From contig CACYHU010000010.1 of the NCBI GenBank assembly GCA_902774215.1, positions 1-43,538 of the forward strand: a stretch of DNA of 43,538 nt. Reading direction: 5' to 3'. This document shows, piece by piece, positions 7,921-15,951 of the stretch. The DNA is from an uncultured Chloroflexota bacterium. GTDB taxonomy: Bacteria > Chloroflexota > Anaerolineae > Anaerolineales > Anaerolineaceae. Position 1 is the first letter of the stretch. Each line of letters begins with the position of its first letter. Made by a program: the position numbers and the translations under genes. The notes under the pieces are model-generated. The model had not been told where the DNA came from. It did no database searches and saw nothing but the letters and a program-made list of their open reading frames with translations.

Positions 7921-9036
7921 ATGCCGCTGCCTTATCAAAAAATTGTTGTCAAAATCGGAACCTCCACCATTACCGGAAAAACCAACAGTATCGATTATCC
8001 CGGGCTTATCGACCTGATGCGTCAGCTCAGTGTATTATGTGACAGGGGGATCTCGGTAACACTGGTCTCATCCGGAGCTGTCGCTGTCGGACGCGACGCG
8101 CTGAATTTTCCGCATCTTTCCAAGCACATTCCAAAAAAACAGATGCTTTTCGCAGTCGGGCAGCCCCGTCTCATGGCTGTCTATAACAAGATCCTGAGAA
8201 TGTACGGGCATAACGCCGCAGAGATCCTGCTCACCCGCAATGATTTTGTTCAGCGCCCTCATTATTTGAACGCACGCAATACACTTAACGCACTGCTGGA
8301 CCAGAATGTCATCCCGATCATCAATGAAAACGATGCAATTTCCATCAATGAAATGAAACTCGGCGACAACGATACATTGTCTGCTCTTGTCTCCGGGTTG
8401 ATCGGGGCCAATCTGCTGATCCTGGTCACGGACCAAAACGGTCTCTACACAGCGGACCCCAACAAAGATCCGCAGGCTGAGCTGATCCGGGTCATCGATA
8501 CCCCGGAAATACCTGAATCTATCCGTGAGGCAGCCGGAGGCTCCGTCAGCGGGTTGGGGACCGGCGGCATGGCGACAAAGGTACATGCAGCGGATATTGC
8601 CCGCCGTATGGGCACTGCTGTTCTGATCGTGAACGGTCAGGAACCGGATATCATCATCAAAGCCGCGGAAGGCCAGGAACTCGGCACACTGTTCAAACCT
8701 GTTAATACTGTTTTGGAAAGCCGCAAACGCTTTATCCTTGCTGATTTTCACGGCGGAGCGAACGCCGTCATCATCGACGAAGGCGCAGCGAAAGCACTGC
8801 AAAACGGCAAGAGCCTGCTTCCGGCGGGGATCAAATCTTTTACGGGTGATTTTGTCCGCGGTGACACGATCCGCATACTGGACATGGATCAGCATGAAGT
8901 CGGCGTCGGCGTCACAAATTACAGCGCCGATAATCTGCGCCTGATGAACGGATGCCGGGCCAGTCAGATCGAGACAATTCTCGGGTATACTTATGGTGAT
9001 GAAGTGATCCATCACGATTTTATGATTTTGAATTAA
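7921..9036 (+). CDS. proB: Glutamate 5-kinase
   Basis: This enzyme phosphorylates L-glutamate with ATP to gamma-glutamyl phosphate, the first and normally feedback-inhibited step of proline synthesis in the cytosol. The 371-residue length is standard for the form with a C-terminal PUA domain. The amino-acid kinase fold starts with VVKIGTSTI. The substrate loop NARNT and the nucleotide region VTDQNGLYTADP are typical, and GLGTGGMATK is the signature of the family. The PUA domain covers about residues 280-360. It lies 25 nt upstream of proA, so the two enzymes of the unstable intermediate are co-expressed. Confidence 0.96.
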   Translation: MPLPYQKIVVKIGTSTITGKTNSIDYPGLIDLMRQLSVLCDRGISVTLVSSGAVAVGRDALNFPHLSKHIPKKQMLFAVGQPRLMAVYNKILRMYGHNAAEILLTRNDFVQRPHYLNARNTLNALLDQNVIPIINENDAISINEMKLGDNDTLSALVSGLIGANLLILVTDQNGLYTADPNKDPQAELIRVIDTPEIPESIREAAGGSVSGLGTGGMATKVHAADIARRMGTAVLIVNGQEPDIIIKAAEGQELGTLFKPVNTVLESRKRFILADFHGGANAVIIDEGAAKALQNGKSLLPAGIKSFTGDFVRGDTIRILDMDQHEVGVGVTNYSADNLRLMNGCRASQIETILGYTYGDEVIHHDFMILN

Positions 9037-9061
9037 ACCTGATTCAGGGAAAGGACCGGAT

Positions 9062-10324
9062 ATGAAAACAATTCTGGAAATGGGAAGATCCGCACGGGAA
9101 GCATCGCGCTTTTTGATGAATGCTTCAACGAACCGCAAAAACGAATTTCTGCTGAAGCTGGCTGATGCGCTGGACGCAAACCGTGCTGCCATTCTCACCG
9201 CAAATCAGCTTGATTATGATGAAGCCTCCGCGCTTACTCCGGCAATGCGGGATCGTTTGCTGCTCAATGATGCCCGCATCGACGGCATCATCCGTGATGT
9301 GAGGCATGTTGCGGAGCTGCCGGATCCGGTCGGTGAATGTTTCGATGAAATGCCTCACAAGGATGGCCTGAAGATCCACAAAGAACGCACACCGCTCGGA
9401 GTTGTCGCGGTTATTTACGAATCCCGTCCGAATGTTACCATCGATTCCGCCTCCCTTCTTGTTAAATCCGGCAACGCCGCAATTCTCCGCGGGGGAAAGG
9501 AAACCATCCGCACGAATGAATCACTGATGAATGCTGTCACCGAAGCCTTGAATGCTGTCGGTTTTCCGGAAGACTGTGTACAGTGCATTCTTTCCCCGGA
9601 CCGGGCACTGGTCGGGGAGCTGCTTTCTATGGATCAATATGTTGATATGCTGATCCCCCGCGGAGGGGCCGGCCTGCACGAATTCTGCCGGAAAAACAGC
9701 CGTATACCGGTCATTACCGGCGGTATCGGTGTCTGCCATATTTTCCTTGACGAGACAGCGGATATGTTCCGCTCCTTTGATGTGATCCGCAACGCTAAAG
9801 TACAGCGTCCCACCGTCTGTAACGCGCTGGAAACACTCCTGGTCCATCAGAATATTGCCGACGCGGCGATCCCGGACCTGTGCGAATATCTGGCAGCAGA
9901 CGGCGTCATAATGTGTGCGGATCCGCGCGCGATGGAAATTCTGGAACGGGCTCATGTAAGATCGGAATTCTACGAAGAAGTCCGCGATGAAGATTTTGAT
10001 AAGGAATGGCTGAGCCTGCGGCTGAATGTCAAAGTTGTCGATGATCTGGCTGAAGCCATCGCCCATATTCAGGAACACGGGACCGGACATTCCGACAGCA
10101 TTCTGACTGAGGATGAAGATAATGCAAACGCCTTCGTTGCTCAGGTCAATTCCGCTGCTGTGTACGTCAATTGCAGCACCCGCTTCACCGATGGTTCCGA
10201 ACTGGGTCTTGGTGCGGAAATAGCAATTTCCACACAGCCGCTCCACGCCCGCGGCCCGATGGCGCTCAGGGAACTGACCACCTATAAATGGGTCATTCGC
10301 GGTGATTACAACAGCAGAAAATAG
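9062..10324 (+). CDS. proA: Glutamate-5-semialdehyde dehydrogenase (gamma-glutamyl phosphate reductase)
   Basis: This 420-residue enzyme reduces gamma-glutamyl phosphate with NADPH to glutamate-5-semialdehyde, the second step of proline synthesis. It has the aldehyde-dehydrogenase fold. The catalytic cysteine is C253 in RPTVCNALET, the cofactor-binding region includes YESRPNVT, and LRGGKE and the C-terminal GPMALREL are typical of ProA. The gene sits 25 nt after proB. The final enzyme, ProC, is not in this window. Confidence 0.96.
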   Translation: MKTILEMGRSAREASRFLMNASTNRKNEFLLKLADALDANRAAILTANQLDYDEASALTPAMRDRLLLNDARIDGIIRDVRHVAELPDPVGECFDEMPHKDGLKIHKERTPLGVVAVIYESRPNVTIDSASLLVKSGNAAILRGGKETIRTNESLMNAVTEALNAVGFPEDCVQCILSPDRALVGELLSMDQYVDMLIPRGGAGLHEFCRKNSRIPVITGGIGVCHIFLDETADMFRSFDVIRNAKVQRPTVCNALETLLVHQNIADAAIPDLCEYLAADGVIMCADPRAMEILERAHVRSEFYEEVRDEDFDKEWLSLRLNVKVVDDLAEAIAHIQEHGTGHSDSILTEDEDNANAFVAQVNSAAVYVNCSTRFTDGSELGLGAEIAISTQPLHARGPMALRELTTYKWVIRGDYNSRK

Positions 10325-10365
10325 CAGTCAGTGTCCGGTAATTCTCAGGACCGGGTAAGCAGATA

Positions 10366-11979
10366 ATGAAAAGCAGAACGTTTCATTTGTTTTTGTCCAT
10401 GGCAGTACTGTTAGCCGCTTTTGGAATTATCCAGTATTATATCTGGGGAAACGCATTCATCACGGAATACCAGTCAGACTGCACTGATACCCTTCTATGG
10501 GCACAGGCGACACTGGAAAGCGGAGCTCTTTTCAAACAGACCTTTGACTACGCATACCGGCTCGCTTTCGGCGGTCAGTGGCTTTTTATGCCCTTTCTGA
10601 AGATTTTCGGTGTAGGTATGACCGCTCTGAGGGCGGGCATGTGTCTGTTCACGGTACTGTTTACCCTTGTCCTGGTCCGGTTTTTCCATTCACTGGGACA
10701 CCATTGGGCTGCATCTCTGTTCGAAGCTGGGATCATGCTTCTTGCCATGTGTGCCACAAAAAAGACTCGTGAAATTTTCTACGGGCACATCATTCACTAC
10801 AGTCTCGCTGTTTTTTACCTTCTGCTGGCATTCATTCTGCTGCGGCATGCACTGAACAGCAGCACACGGCAGAAACGAAGCATTGCGGTGCTGTTCTTTA
10901 CGCTCGTATTGTTTATGTGCTCCGCAAACGGTACAGTCCAGATGCTGTTTGTGACCCTTCCGCTGCTGGCAGGATGCGTGATCGAGCTGTACCTGGACGG
11001 CGATAAAAAACTGGTCGGCGTGATCGCCTGCATTATTGCCGCCGCCGGAGCAGGCTTTCTTTTCTCAAAATCGCTGAATACGAATTATTCTGATTCTTAT
11101 TCCGTTATCGTACCGGCAGAAAAATGGTCTGAAAATTTAGGCTATTTTCCTTTGCGCTGGATCTCGCTCTTTTATCAGCTTCCGGGGAGAAACCTTGATG
11201 CGTTTTCATCCGTCTGGCTGAAGACTGTTTTCAAAAGCATCGCTGCCCTGTTCACACTTTCGGGATTATTATTATCCTTTGCACAGCACAAAAATCTGAA
11301 AAACCGTGAGGAAAAAATCTTCATCTTCACGGTCTGGGCAATGTTTGCGGCTGTTCTTTATTTCTTTACCTTCGGGAAAATATCTGACGTGGACTGGCGG
11401 CTCACGCCGTTGGTTTTCACTGCGGAAATCGTGGTCCTGATCCTTTTCCGCAGCGCTTTCAGCGAAGGTACGGAACATACGCTTGGCAAAGGACTTGCCG
11501 CACTCTGCGGGACATTGCTCGTTGTCAATTCATTTTCCAACGGACTTTCCGTGCTGCGCATTCCCTATGATAAAAAGATCTGGTTTGCAGAAGACGGACT
11601 TCTTGAAACATTGAAAGCGCATGACCTGGATTATGGATATACCTCCAGCTACTGGCTTTCCAACAGCATTACAGTTCTTTCAGACAATACCATCCGCCCG
11701 CGGGTCGTTTCCATTGATGAGAATAAAATCGTTTATCTGAATCCCTTCAACAGTGATTTGGAATGGTATAACGAACAGCCCGGCAGGAACCGCTATTTTC
11801 TCGCAATACGGGAATCCGAATACGACCCCGAAATGCCCGAAGCTTTGGAAGCATCAGAGCTCTACAATTGCGTTCAGGAAGATACACGCAACGGCAGAAC
11901 AGATGTTTATAAGATTCTCGTCTTCGATCACAACATCATGCAGGAAGAATACGAAGAACTGCTGCCAAGATATCAATAA
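10366..11979 (+). CDS. Polytopic membrane protein, possibly GT-C-type glycosyltransferase-like
   Basis: This 537-residue protein has roughly ten hydrophobic segments up to about residue 390 and then a soluble C-terminal part of about 140 residues. An acidic first loop (the DCTDT region near residue 45) after the first membrane helix, many helices and a C-terminal extracytoplasmic domain recall GT-C-fold glycosyltransferases that use lipid-linked sugars. The similarity is architectural only; I see no family-specific signature. It begins 41 nt after proA with weak SD signals and may be read through from proBA. It ends 7 nt before the convergent PARG-like gene. Confidence 0.65.
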   Translation: MKSRTFHLFLSMAVLLAAFGIIQYYIWGNAFITEYQSDCTDTLLWAQATLESGALFKQTFDYAYRLAFGGQWLFMPFLKIFGVGMTALRAGMCLFTVLFTLVLVRFFHSLGHHWAASLFEAGIMLLAMCATKKTREIFYGHIIHYSLAVFYLLLAFILLRHALNSSTRQKRSIAVLFFTLVLFMCSANGTVQMLFVTLPLLAGCVIELYLDGDKKLVGVIACIIAAAGAGFLFSKSLNTNYSDSYSVIVPAEKWSENLGYFPLRWISLFYQLPGRNLDAFSSVWLKTVFKSIAALFTLSGLLLSFAQHKNLKNREEKIFIFTVWAMFAAVLYFFTFGKISDVDWRLTPLVFTAEIVVLILFRSAFSEGTEHTLGKGLAALCGTLLVVNSFSNGLSVLRIPYDKKIWFAEDGLLETLKAHDLDYGYTSSYWLSNSITVLSDNTIRPRVVSIDENKIVYLNPFNSDLEWYNEQPGRNRYFLAIRESEYDPEMPEALEASELYNCVQEDTRNGRTDVYKILVFDHNIMQEEYEELLPRYQ

Positions 11980-11986
11980 GCAAAGA

Positions 11987-13297
11987 TCACATCCTTTTAT
12001 TTTCAACGACTGTTTTGAATGCTTGATAGTTATTTACAGAATTATGATCGTCAATAATCGCAAAAACGATTTTTTTGAAGCTTCCCTGAAACTCAGTTTC
12101 ATTAAAGACATCCAGAAACATTAATGCGACAATCTCCGGATCGTTTCCATAAGCACCGCAGCCAAAAGCACTTAGGACTAATGAGTCATGTCCATGCTCA
12201 AATCCAATTCTTAAGATCGTATGAATCTTATCTTTCATCGTCACATAATAATCATTTTTGGTAATTCTGTGATCTCGCAGATTGACAGCTGGTACTGAAA
12301 TTACTGACAAACGATATGGAGAATCTAATAAAGGATAACCTTTCTTTTCTTCACCACGGAAGAAAAATGCATCAGGTGTATATATTCCACCAAAATGAAA
12401 ATTTAGAGGATATTGATTTTTCGACTTTTTTATTCCATATTGAGAAGCAAAATCCGCAAATTGATACAAGGATTTAAACAGATTTGACCTTCTGAACAGA
12501 TTTTCTTCCTGTGCACCTGCCCCTGAAATCACACCGCCGCCCGGATTTCGTCCACTGGCCATATTAAGTATGGCAGGATTGTAACCATCATTCCTGAGCC
12601 GTTTTCCGATAAGAACACAATCTTCAGGTTCAACGGTTAATTCAATAGTCTGATATTTCTGTTTTTTTGTGTCAGGAATCTCTCTGTCATAAAACACTGT
12701 TGAGGATGCCATAATTTCCGCATCCGGGATTAGGATTTCATTACCTTTCTCAGAGATATATTTTCCGGAATTCACCAGATTCATCGTTTGCAAAAAAACC
12801 TCTCGTCTGCGTCTTCTCATTTCGTTCATGAGTGAAAAATCTTCGGGACTAGCTTTGATGCGCATTGATAAGTTCTGAAACCAATTTGCCCATTCTTCCG
12901 ATTTATCCTTTTCACTGATAAATTCAAATTGATATAAACGTCTGTCGCATATATTGATCTGATATATTTTATTATCCTCATCCAGTTTTATATCAATGAT
13001 TCCTTCTGCAATATCATTTGGCAAATATTGACACAGGTAAAGCAACGGTTTTCCCTCTGGATATCCTGTTGACTGAACAACCCGACAAAAGGGAAAAGCA
13101 CCGCTATCTTTTACTGATTTTCCTTTTCCATTATAGTATGCCTTTACTTTGTCTATGCCGGAAAGTGTTTCAAACACCCACATGGATGATAATGTGACAT
13201 TCTTAGAAAGCAATGGAAATATTGGAGTGAAATCTCCTGAACTATAACTTTCCGCGAGAATGCCCAGGTATTGAAATAATAATTTATTGTTATCCAT
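11987..13297 (-). CDS. PARG-like (TIGR02452/DUF2263) protein with an N-terminal NTF2/SnoaL-like domain
   Basis: This 436-residue protein has two parts. The C-terminal part (about 155-436) is a microbial poly(ADP-ribose) glycohydrolase-like domain of the macrodomain class. NMASGRNPGGGVISGAGAQ carries the Gly-rich loop and is followed by EE, the expected catalytic glutamates, and VLSAFGCGAYGNDP is the second conserved block. Such enzymes remove ADP-ribose from proteins or nucleic acids. The N-terminal part (about 1-125) looks like an NTF2/SnoaL cone fold (GIDKVKAYY), which the stand-alone family lacks. The ATG at 13297 is preferred; 13 upstream codons in the open frame are repeat-derived. The SD is weak. 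The gene is more AT-rich than its neighbours, suggesting transfer. It lies 53 nt after queA and may be read from the ruvB-queA unit. Confidence 0.85.
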   Translation of the reverse strand: MDNNKLLFQYLGILAESYSSGDFTPIFPLLSKNVTLSSMWVFETLSGIDKVKAYYNGKGKSVKDSGAFPFCRVVQSTGYPEGKPLLYLCQYLPNDIAEGIIDIKLDEDNKIYQINICDRRLYQFEFISEKDKSEEWANWFQNLSMRIKASPEDFSLMNEMRRRRREVFLQTMNLVNSGKYISEKGNEILIPDAEIMASSTVFYDREIPDTKKQKYQTIELTVEPEDCVLIGKRLRNDGYNPAILNMASGRNPGGGVISGAGAQEENLFRRSNLFKSLYQFADFASQYGIKKSKNQYPLNFHFGGIYTPDAFFFRGEEKKGYPLLDSPYRLSVISVPAVNLRDHRITKNDYYVTMKDKIHTILRIGFEHGHDSLVLSAFGCGAYGNDPEIVALMFLDVFNETEFQGSFKKIVFAIIDDHNSVNNYQAFKTVVENKRM

Positions 13298-13315
13298 GTT
13301 TGCTTCTGTTTTCTG

Positions 13316-13350
13316 CTGCTCACCGCCTGCTGCCAACTGCCGACTGCCGG
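13316..13350. repeat. Heptanucleotide repeat between queA and the PARG-like gene
   Basis: Period-7 units of the type TGCCAAC, TGCCGAC and TGCCGGC fill the gap between the queA stop and the next start. Confidence 0.7.
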
Positions 13351-14382
13351 CTAAAGAATCAGCATCGCGTCCCCGAACGAAAAGAAACGGTATTTCAGGT
13401 CAATCGCTTCCTTGTACAAGGAAAGGACATTTTCCCGGCCGGCAAAGGCGCTGATCATCATGATCAATGTGGACTTTGGCAGGTGGAAGTTGGTGATGAT
13501 GCCGTCGATTCCTTTGAATTCATAACCCGGCAGGATGAAGATATTCGTTTGTCCGCAGAAAGGGATCACACGGTCCGCTGAGCCTGCTTTCAGGGCAGCC
13601 TGGGCCGCTGTCTCCAGCGTACGGGCACTGGTCGTTCCGACAGAGATCACCCGCCCGCCATTCCGAACCGTCTCATTGATCAGCCGGGCAGTTTCTTCCG
13701 TGACCTCACACCATTCTGTATGGATATGATGCTCTTCCGGATCATCTTCCGTGACCGGGGCAAAGGTATCCAGCCCGACATGCAGCGTGACACCGGCGAA
13801 CCGTACACCCATTTCCCGCAGCTCATTCATCAGCCTTTCCGTAAAATGCAGACCGGCTGTCGGTGCCGCGGCAGAACCGCTGTCTTTGGCATAAACCGTC
13901 TGATAGCGGTCCGGGTCTTCAAGACGGGTGTGAATATAAGGTGGCAGCGGCATCTGTCCTGTACTCACCACAAACTCATCCAGGTTTCCGTCAAAACGCA
14001 GCAGACGCCGGGATCCTTCATACTGGTCCACGATTTCCGCGGAAAGCGTATCGGAAAAAATGATCTTTTTCCCTGTAAACAGCCGCTTTCCCCCGACCAG
14101 TGTCTCCCAAAGATTTTCTTCCACCCGGCGCAGAAGAAGCACTTCCACATTCCCGCCGGTCTCATCCTTTTTCCCGAAAATGCGGGCAGGGATCACCTTG
14201 GTCTGATTGATCACCAGCAAATCACCTTTGCGGAGGTACTGAGGCAGATCATGAAAGATCGTGTGCTCTCTTTCGCCTGTATCACGATGGAAAACCAGCA
14301 GTCGGGATGAATCCCGCGGTTCAACAGGAGTCTGTGCGATCCGCTCCTGCGGCAAATCATAATCAAAATCAGATGTTTTCAT
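13351..14382 (-). CDS. queA: S-adenosylmethionine:tRNA ribosyltransferase-isomerase
   Basis: This 343-residue enzyme transfers and isomerises the ribosyl part of SAM onto 7-aminomethyl-7-deazaguanine in tRNA to form epoxyqueuosine, a late step of queuosine synthesis. The N-terminus DFDYDLPQERIAQTP is nearly diagnostic. LLVINQTKVIPAR, PTAGLHFTE, HVGLDTFAPV and the C-terminal NFHLPKSTL with FFSFGDAMLI are further family blocks. The length is normal. It lies 75 nt downstream of ruvB on the same strand, a common pairing in bacteria, so the two are probably co-transcribed. Confidence 0.96.
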   Translation of the reverse strand: MKTSDFDYDLPQERIAQTPVEPRDSSRLLVFHRDTGEREHTIFHDLPQYLRKGDLLVINQTKVIPARIFGKKDETGGNVEVLLLRRVEENLWETLVGGKRLFTGKKIIFSDTLSAEIVDQYEGSRRLLRFDGNLDEFVVSTGQMPLPPYIHTRLEDPDRYQTVYAKDSGSAAAPTAGLHFTERLMNELREMGVRFAGVTLHVGLDTFAPVTEDDPEEHHIHTEWCEVTEETARLINETVRNGGRVISVGTTSARTLETAAQAALKAGSADRVIPFCGQTNIFILPGYEFKGIDGIITNFHLPKSTLIMMISAFAGRENVLSLYKEAIDLKYRFFSFGDAMLIL

Positions 14383-14457
14383 TTTATTTTCTCAAAAGGG
14401 ATGGCTGCAATCATCAAAATTATCTGCGATGATCCCGGAAATTAAAATTTCTGGGTC

Positions 14458-15492
14458 TCAAAACAGTTGTGCCTGCCCGCTCTCGCTCTTTTTTTCAACA
14501 TAGGTCCTGCCAAGATGCTCATAAGCTTTCCGTGTTGCGGTACGTCCCTGCGGAGTACGGTCGATCAACCCGAGCTGCAGCAGATAAGGCTCTACCACAT
14601 CCATGATCGTGTCGGGTTCCTCACTGATGGAAGCTGCGATCGTGTTCAGCCCGACCGGACCACCGTTATACTTATCGATGATCGTATCCAGAACCTTGCG
14701 GTCCACTTCATCCAGTCCCAGCGCGTCAATATCAAGCAGATTCAAAGCCTGAACAGCTGTATCCTTTGTAACAGAGCCGTCTCCGCGAACCAGTGCGTAA
14801 TCCCGCACACGGCGCAGCAGACGGAGACCGATACGCGGTGTTCCGCGGGAGCGGATGGCAACCTCACGGATACCTTCGTTTTCATAAGGCGTATTGAGCA
14901 TCTGCGCGGCCCGGGCGATGATTTGCTCCATTGCAGGCAGGTCGTAATAGTTCAAACGGTATACCGCACCAAAACGGGCCCGCAGCGGTGCGCTCAAAAG
15001 GGAAAGCCTTGTCGTCGCACCGATCACCGTAAAACGGGGAAGCTTCAGCCGGATGGAACGGGCGGTAGGTCCTTTACCGACCATGATATCCAGAACACAA
15101 TCTTCCATTGCAGGATAAAGGATTTCCTCGATAGCCCGGCCCAGACGGTGGATCTCATCGATGAACAGGATATCTCCTTCATGCAGATTGGAAAGGATCG
15201 CTGCCAGGTCTCCGGCTTTTTCGATCGCGGGACCTGCCGTGATCTTGATGCTTACGCCCATTTCATTCGCCATCACATGGGCAAGCGTGGTTTTTCCAAG
15301 TCCCGGAGGACCGTAAAACAGGACATGATCCAGCGGTTCTCCGCGCTTCTGTGCCGCGGAAAGCAGGATCGCCAGGTTTTCACGCACCTGATCCTGTCCG
15401 GTTACTTCTGAAAGGTGTTTTGGGCGGAGTGCCTGATCAACACGGTCGTCTCCGGCACCTGCAGCAGGATTGATAAGTCGTTCTTTTTCCAT
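14458..15492 (-). CDS. ruvB: Holliday junction branch-migration helicase RuvB
   Basis: This 344-residue AAA+ motor pumps DNA through the RuvA-bound Holliday junction. Walker A is GPPGLGKTT, Walker B is LFIDEIHRL, sensor 1 is GATTRL, the arginine-finger region is APLRARF, and the C-terminal winged helix includes [15 protein letters not shown]. RuvA and RuvC are not adjacent. No SD precedes the ATG. A TATAAT box lies at 15500-15505 on the same strand, only 7 nt from the start codon, so the mRNA is predicted to be leaderless. Confidence 0.96.
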   Translation of the reverse strand: MEKERLINPAAGAGDDRVDQALRPKHLSEVTGQDQVRENLAILLSAAQKRGEPLDHVLFYGPPGLGKTTLAHVMANEMGVSIKITAGPAIEKAGDLAAILSNLHEGDILFIDEIHRLGRAIEEILYPAMEDCVLDIMVGKGPTARSIRLKLPRFTVIGATTRLSLLSAPLRARFGAVYRLNYYDLPAMEQIIARAAQMLNTPYENEGIREVAIRSRGTPRIGLRLLRRVRDYALVRGDGSVTKDTAVQALNLLDIDALGLDEVDRKVLDTIIDKYNGGPVGLNTIAASISEEPDTIMDVVEPYLLQLGLIDRTPQGRTATRKAYEHLGRTYVEKKSESGQAQLF

Positions 15493-15499
15493 GTGCTAT

Positions 15500-15530
15500 A
15501 TTATACGACATTTTCGCTGATAGTTGTCAG
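15500..15530 (-). promoter_or_regulatory. Promoter of ruvB giving a leaderless transcript
   Basis: On the minus strand TATAAT occupies 15505-15500. A CTGACA at 15530-15525 (19-nt spacer) or TGACAA one base nearer serves as a weak -35. Position +1 falls at or next to the A of the ruvB ATG at 15492. Confidence 0.55.
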
Positions 15531-15551
15531 TTCGCATTTTGCAGTTGTTAG
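15522..15551. repeat. Heptanucleotide repeat upstream of ruvB
   Basis: Period-7 units TAGTTGT, CAGTTCG, CATTTTG and CAGTTGT overlap the -35 region of ruvB and touch the left end of the MITE-like element. Confidence 0.55.
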
Positions 15552-15639
15552 GGAAGCACTGATTTATTCAGTTTGAATCAAAGTGACCTGTTTTCGCTGA
15601 CTCATTCTGAGTCAGCAGAACAGGCTGCTTCAATTCATT
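15548..15639. mobile_element. MITE-like dispersed repeat, copy 1 (right end lost)
   Basis: Positions 15554-15639 align without gaps to 30846-30931 with 12 differences in 86 nt. The left end TTAGGGAAGCACTGATT (15548-15564) matches 16 of 17 bases of the reverse complement of the right end of copy 2. The centre folds as CCTGTT, GCTGACTCA, TTC, TGAGTCAGC, AACAGG. No right inverted repeat is found by 15680. It encodes no protein. Confidence 0.7.
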
Positions 15640-15786
15640 CTCCGCGGGATATCCTCAGTTTGCTTTTCTTCAAGACAGTATAACTACCAAACGCTGACTC
15701 TCCGCGATATATGATACAATTGCACTCGAAAAAAGGTAACCACCGCATTTTGCTGGTGTGTCAGAAAAAGAGCCCTGAAACACAGC

Positions 15787-15895
15787 GGGGGGTATGGGGG
15801 CCGCAGGCCCCCGGAAATCAGGCGCGGGCTGCGGCTTTCGCAGACACACGAACTTTCAATCCCGCGCCTTGCGAAGCATGCCCTCCGGAATGCAA
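15787..15895. repeat. GC-rich multi-hairpin element, copy A
   Basis: A perfect hairpin GGGGGCC-GCA-GGCCCCC (15796-15812) is followed by a long-range stem GGCGCGGG (from 15831) with CCCGCGCC, then a small TTGCGAAGCA hairpin and CTCCGG. The same order is seen at 37007-37137. Confidence 0.6.
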
Positions 15896-15951
15896 AATGA
15901 GCTCTTATAGTAAAAAACAGCCTCACAATTGTGAGAGAATTCGAGGGTAAC

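Larger units (their letters stand above)
15493..15951. other. Repeat-rich intergenic region upstream of hisS
   Basis: This 459-nt stretch has no credible gene. In order it holds the ruvB promoter overlapping a heptamer repeat (about 15522-15551), a MITE-like repeat copy (15548-15639), an extended -10-like TGATACAAT ending at 15720 that points to hisS, and a GC-rich multi-hairpin element (15787-15895). If the -10 is used, the multi-hairpin element lies in the hisS leader. Confidence 0.6.

Noticed and set aside
8068..9198. A 376-codon open frame antisense to proB and the start of proA
   Set aside because: Shadow of the codon bias in proB; no SD, no family resemblance, and proB on the other strand is certain.
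14467..15411. A 314-codon open frame antisense to ruvB
   Set aside because: RuvB motifs on the minus strand are complete; the opposite frame has no domain.
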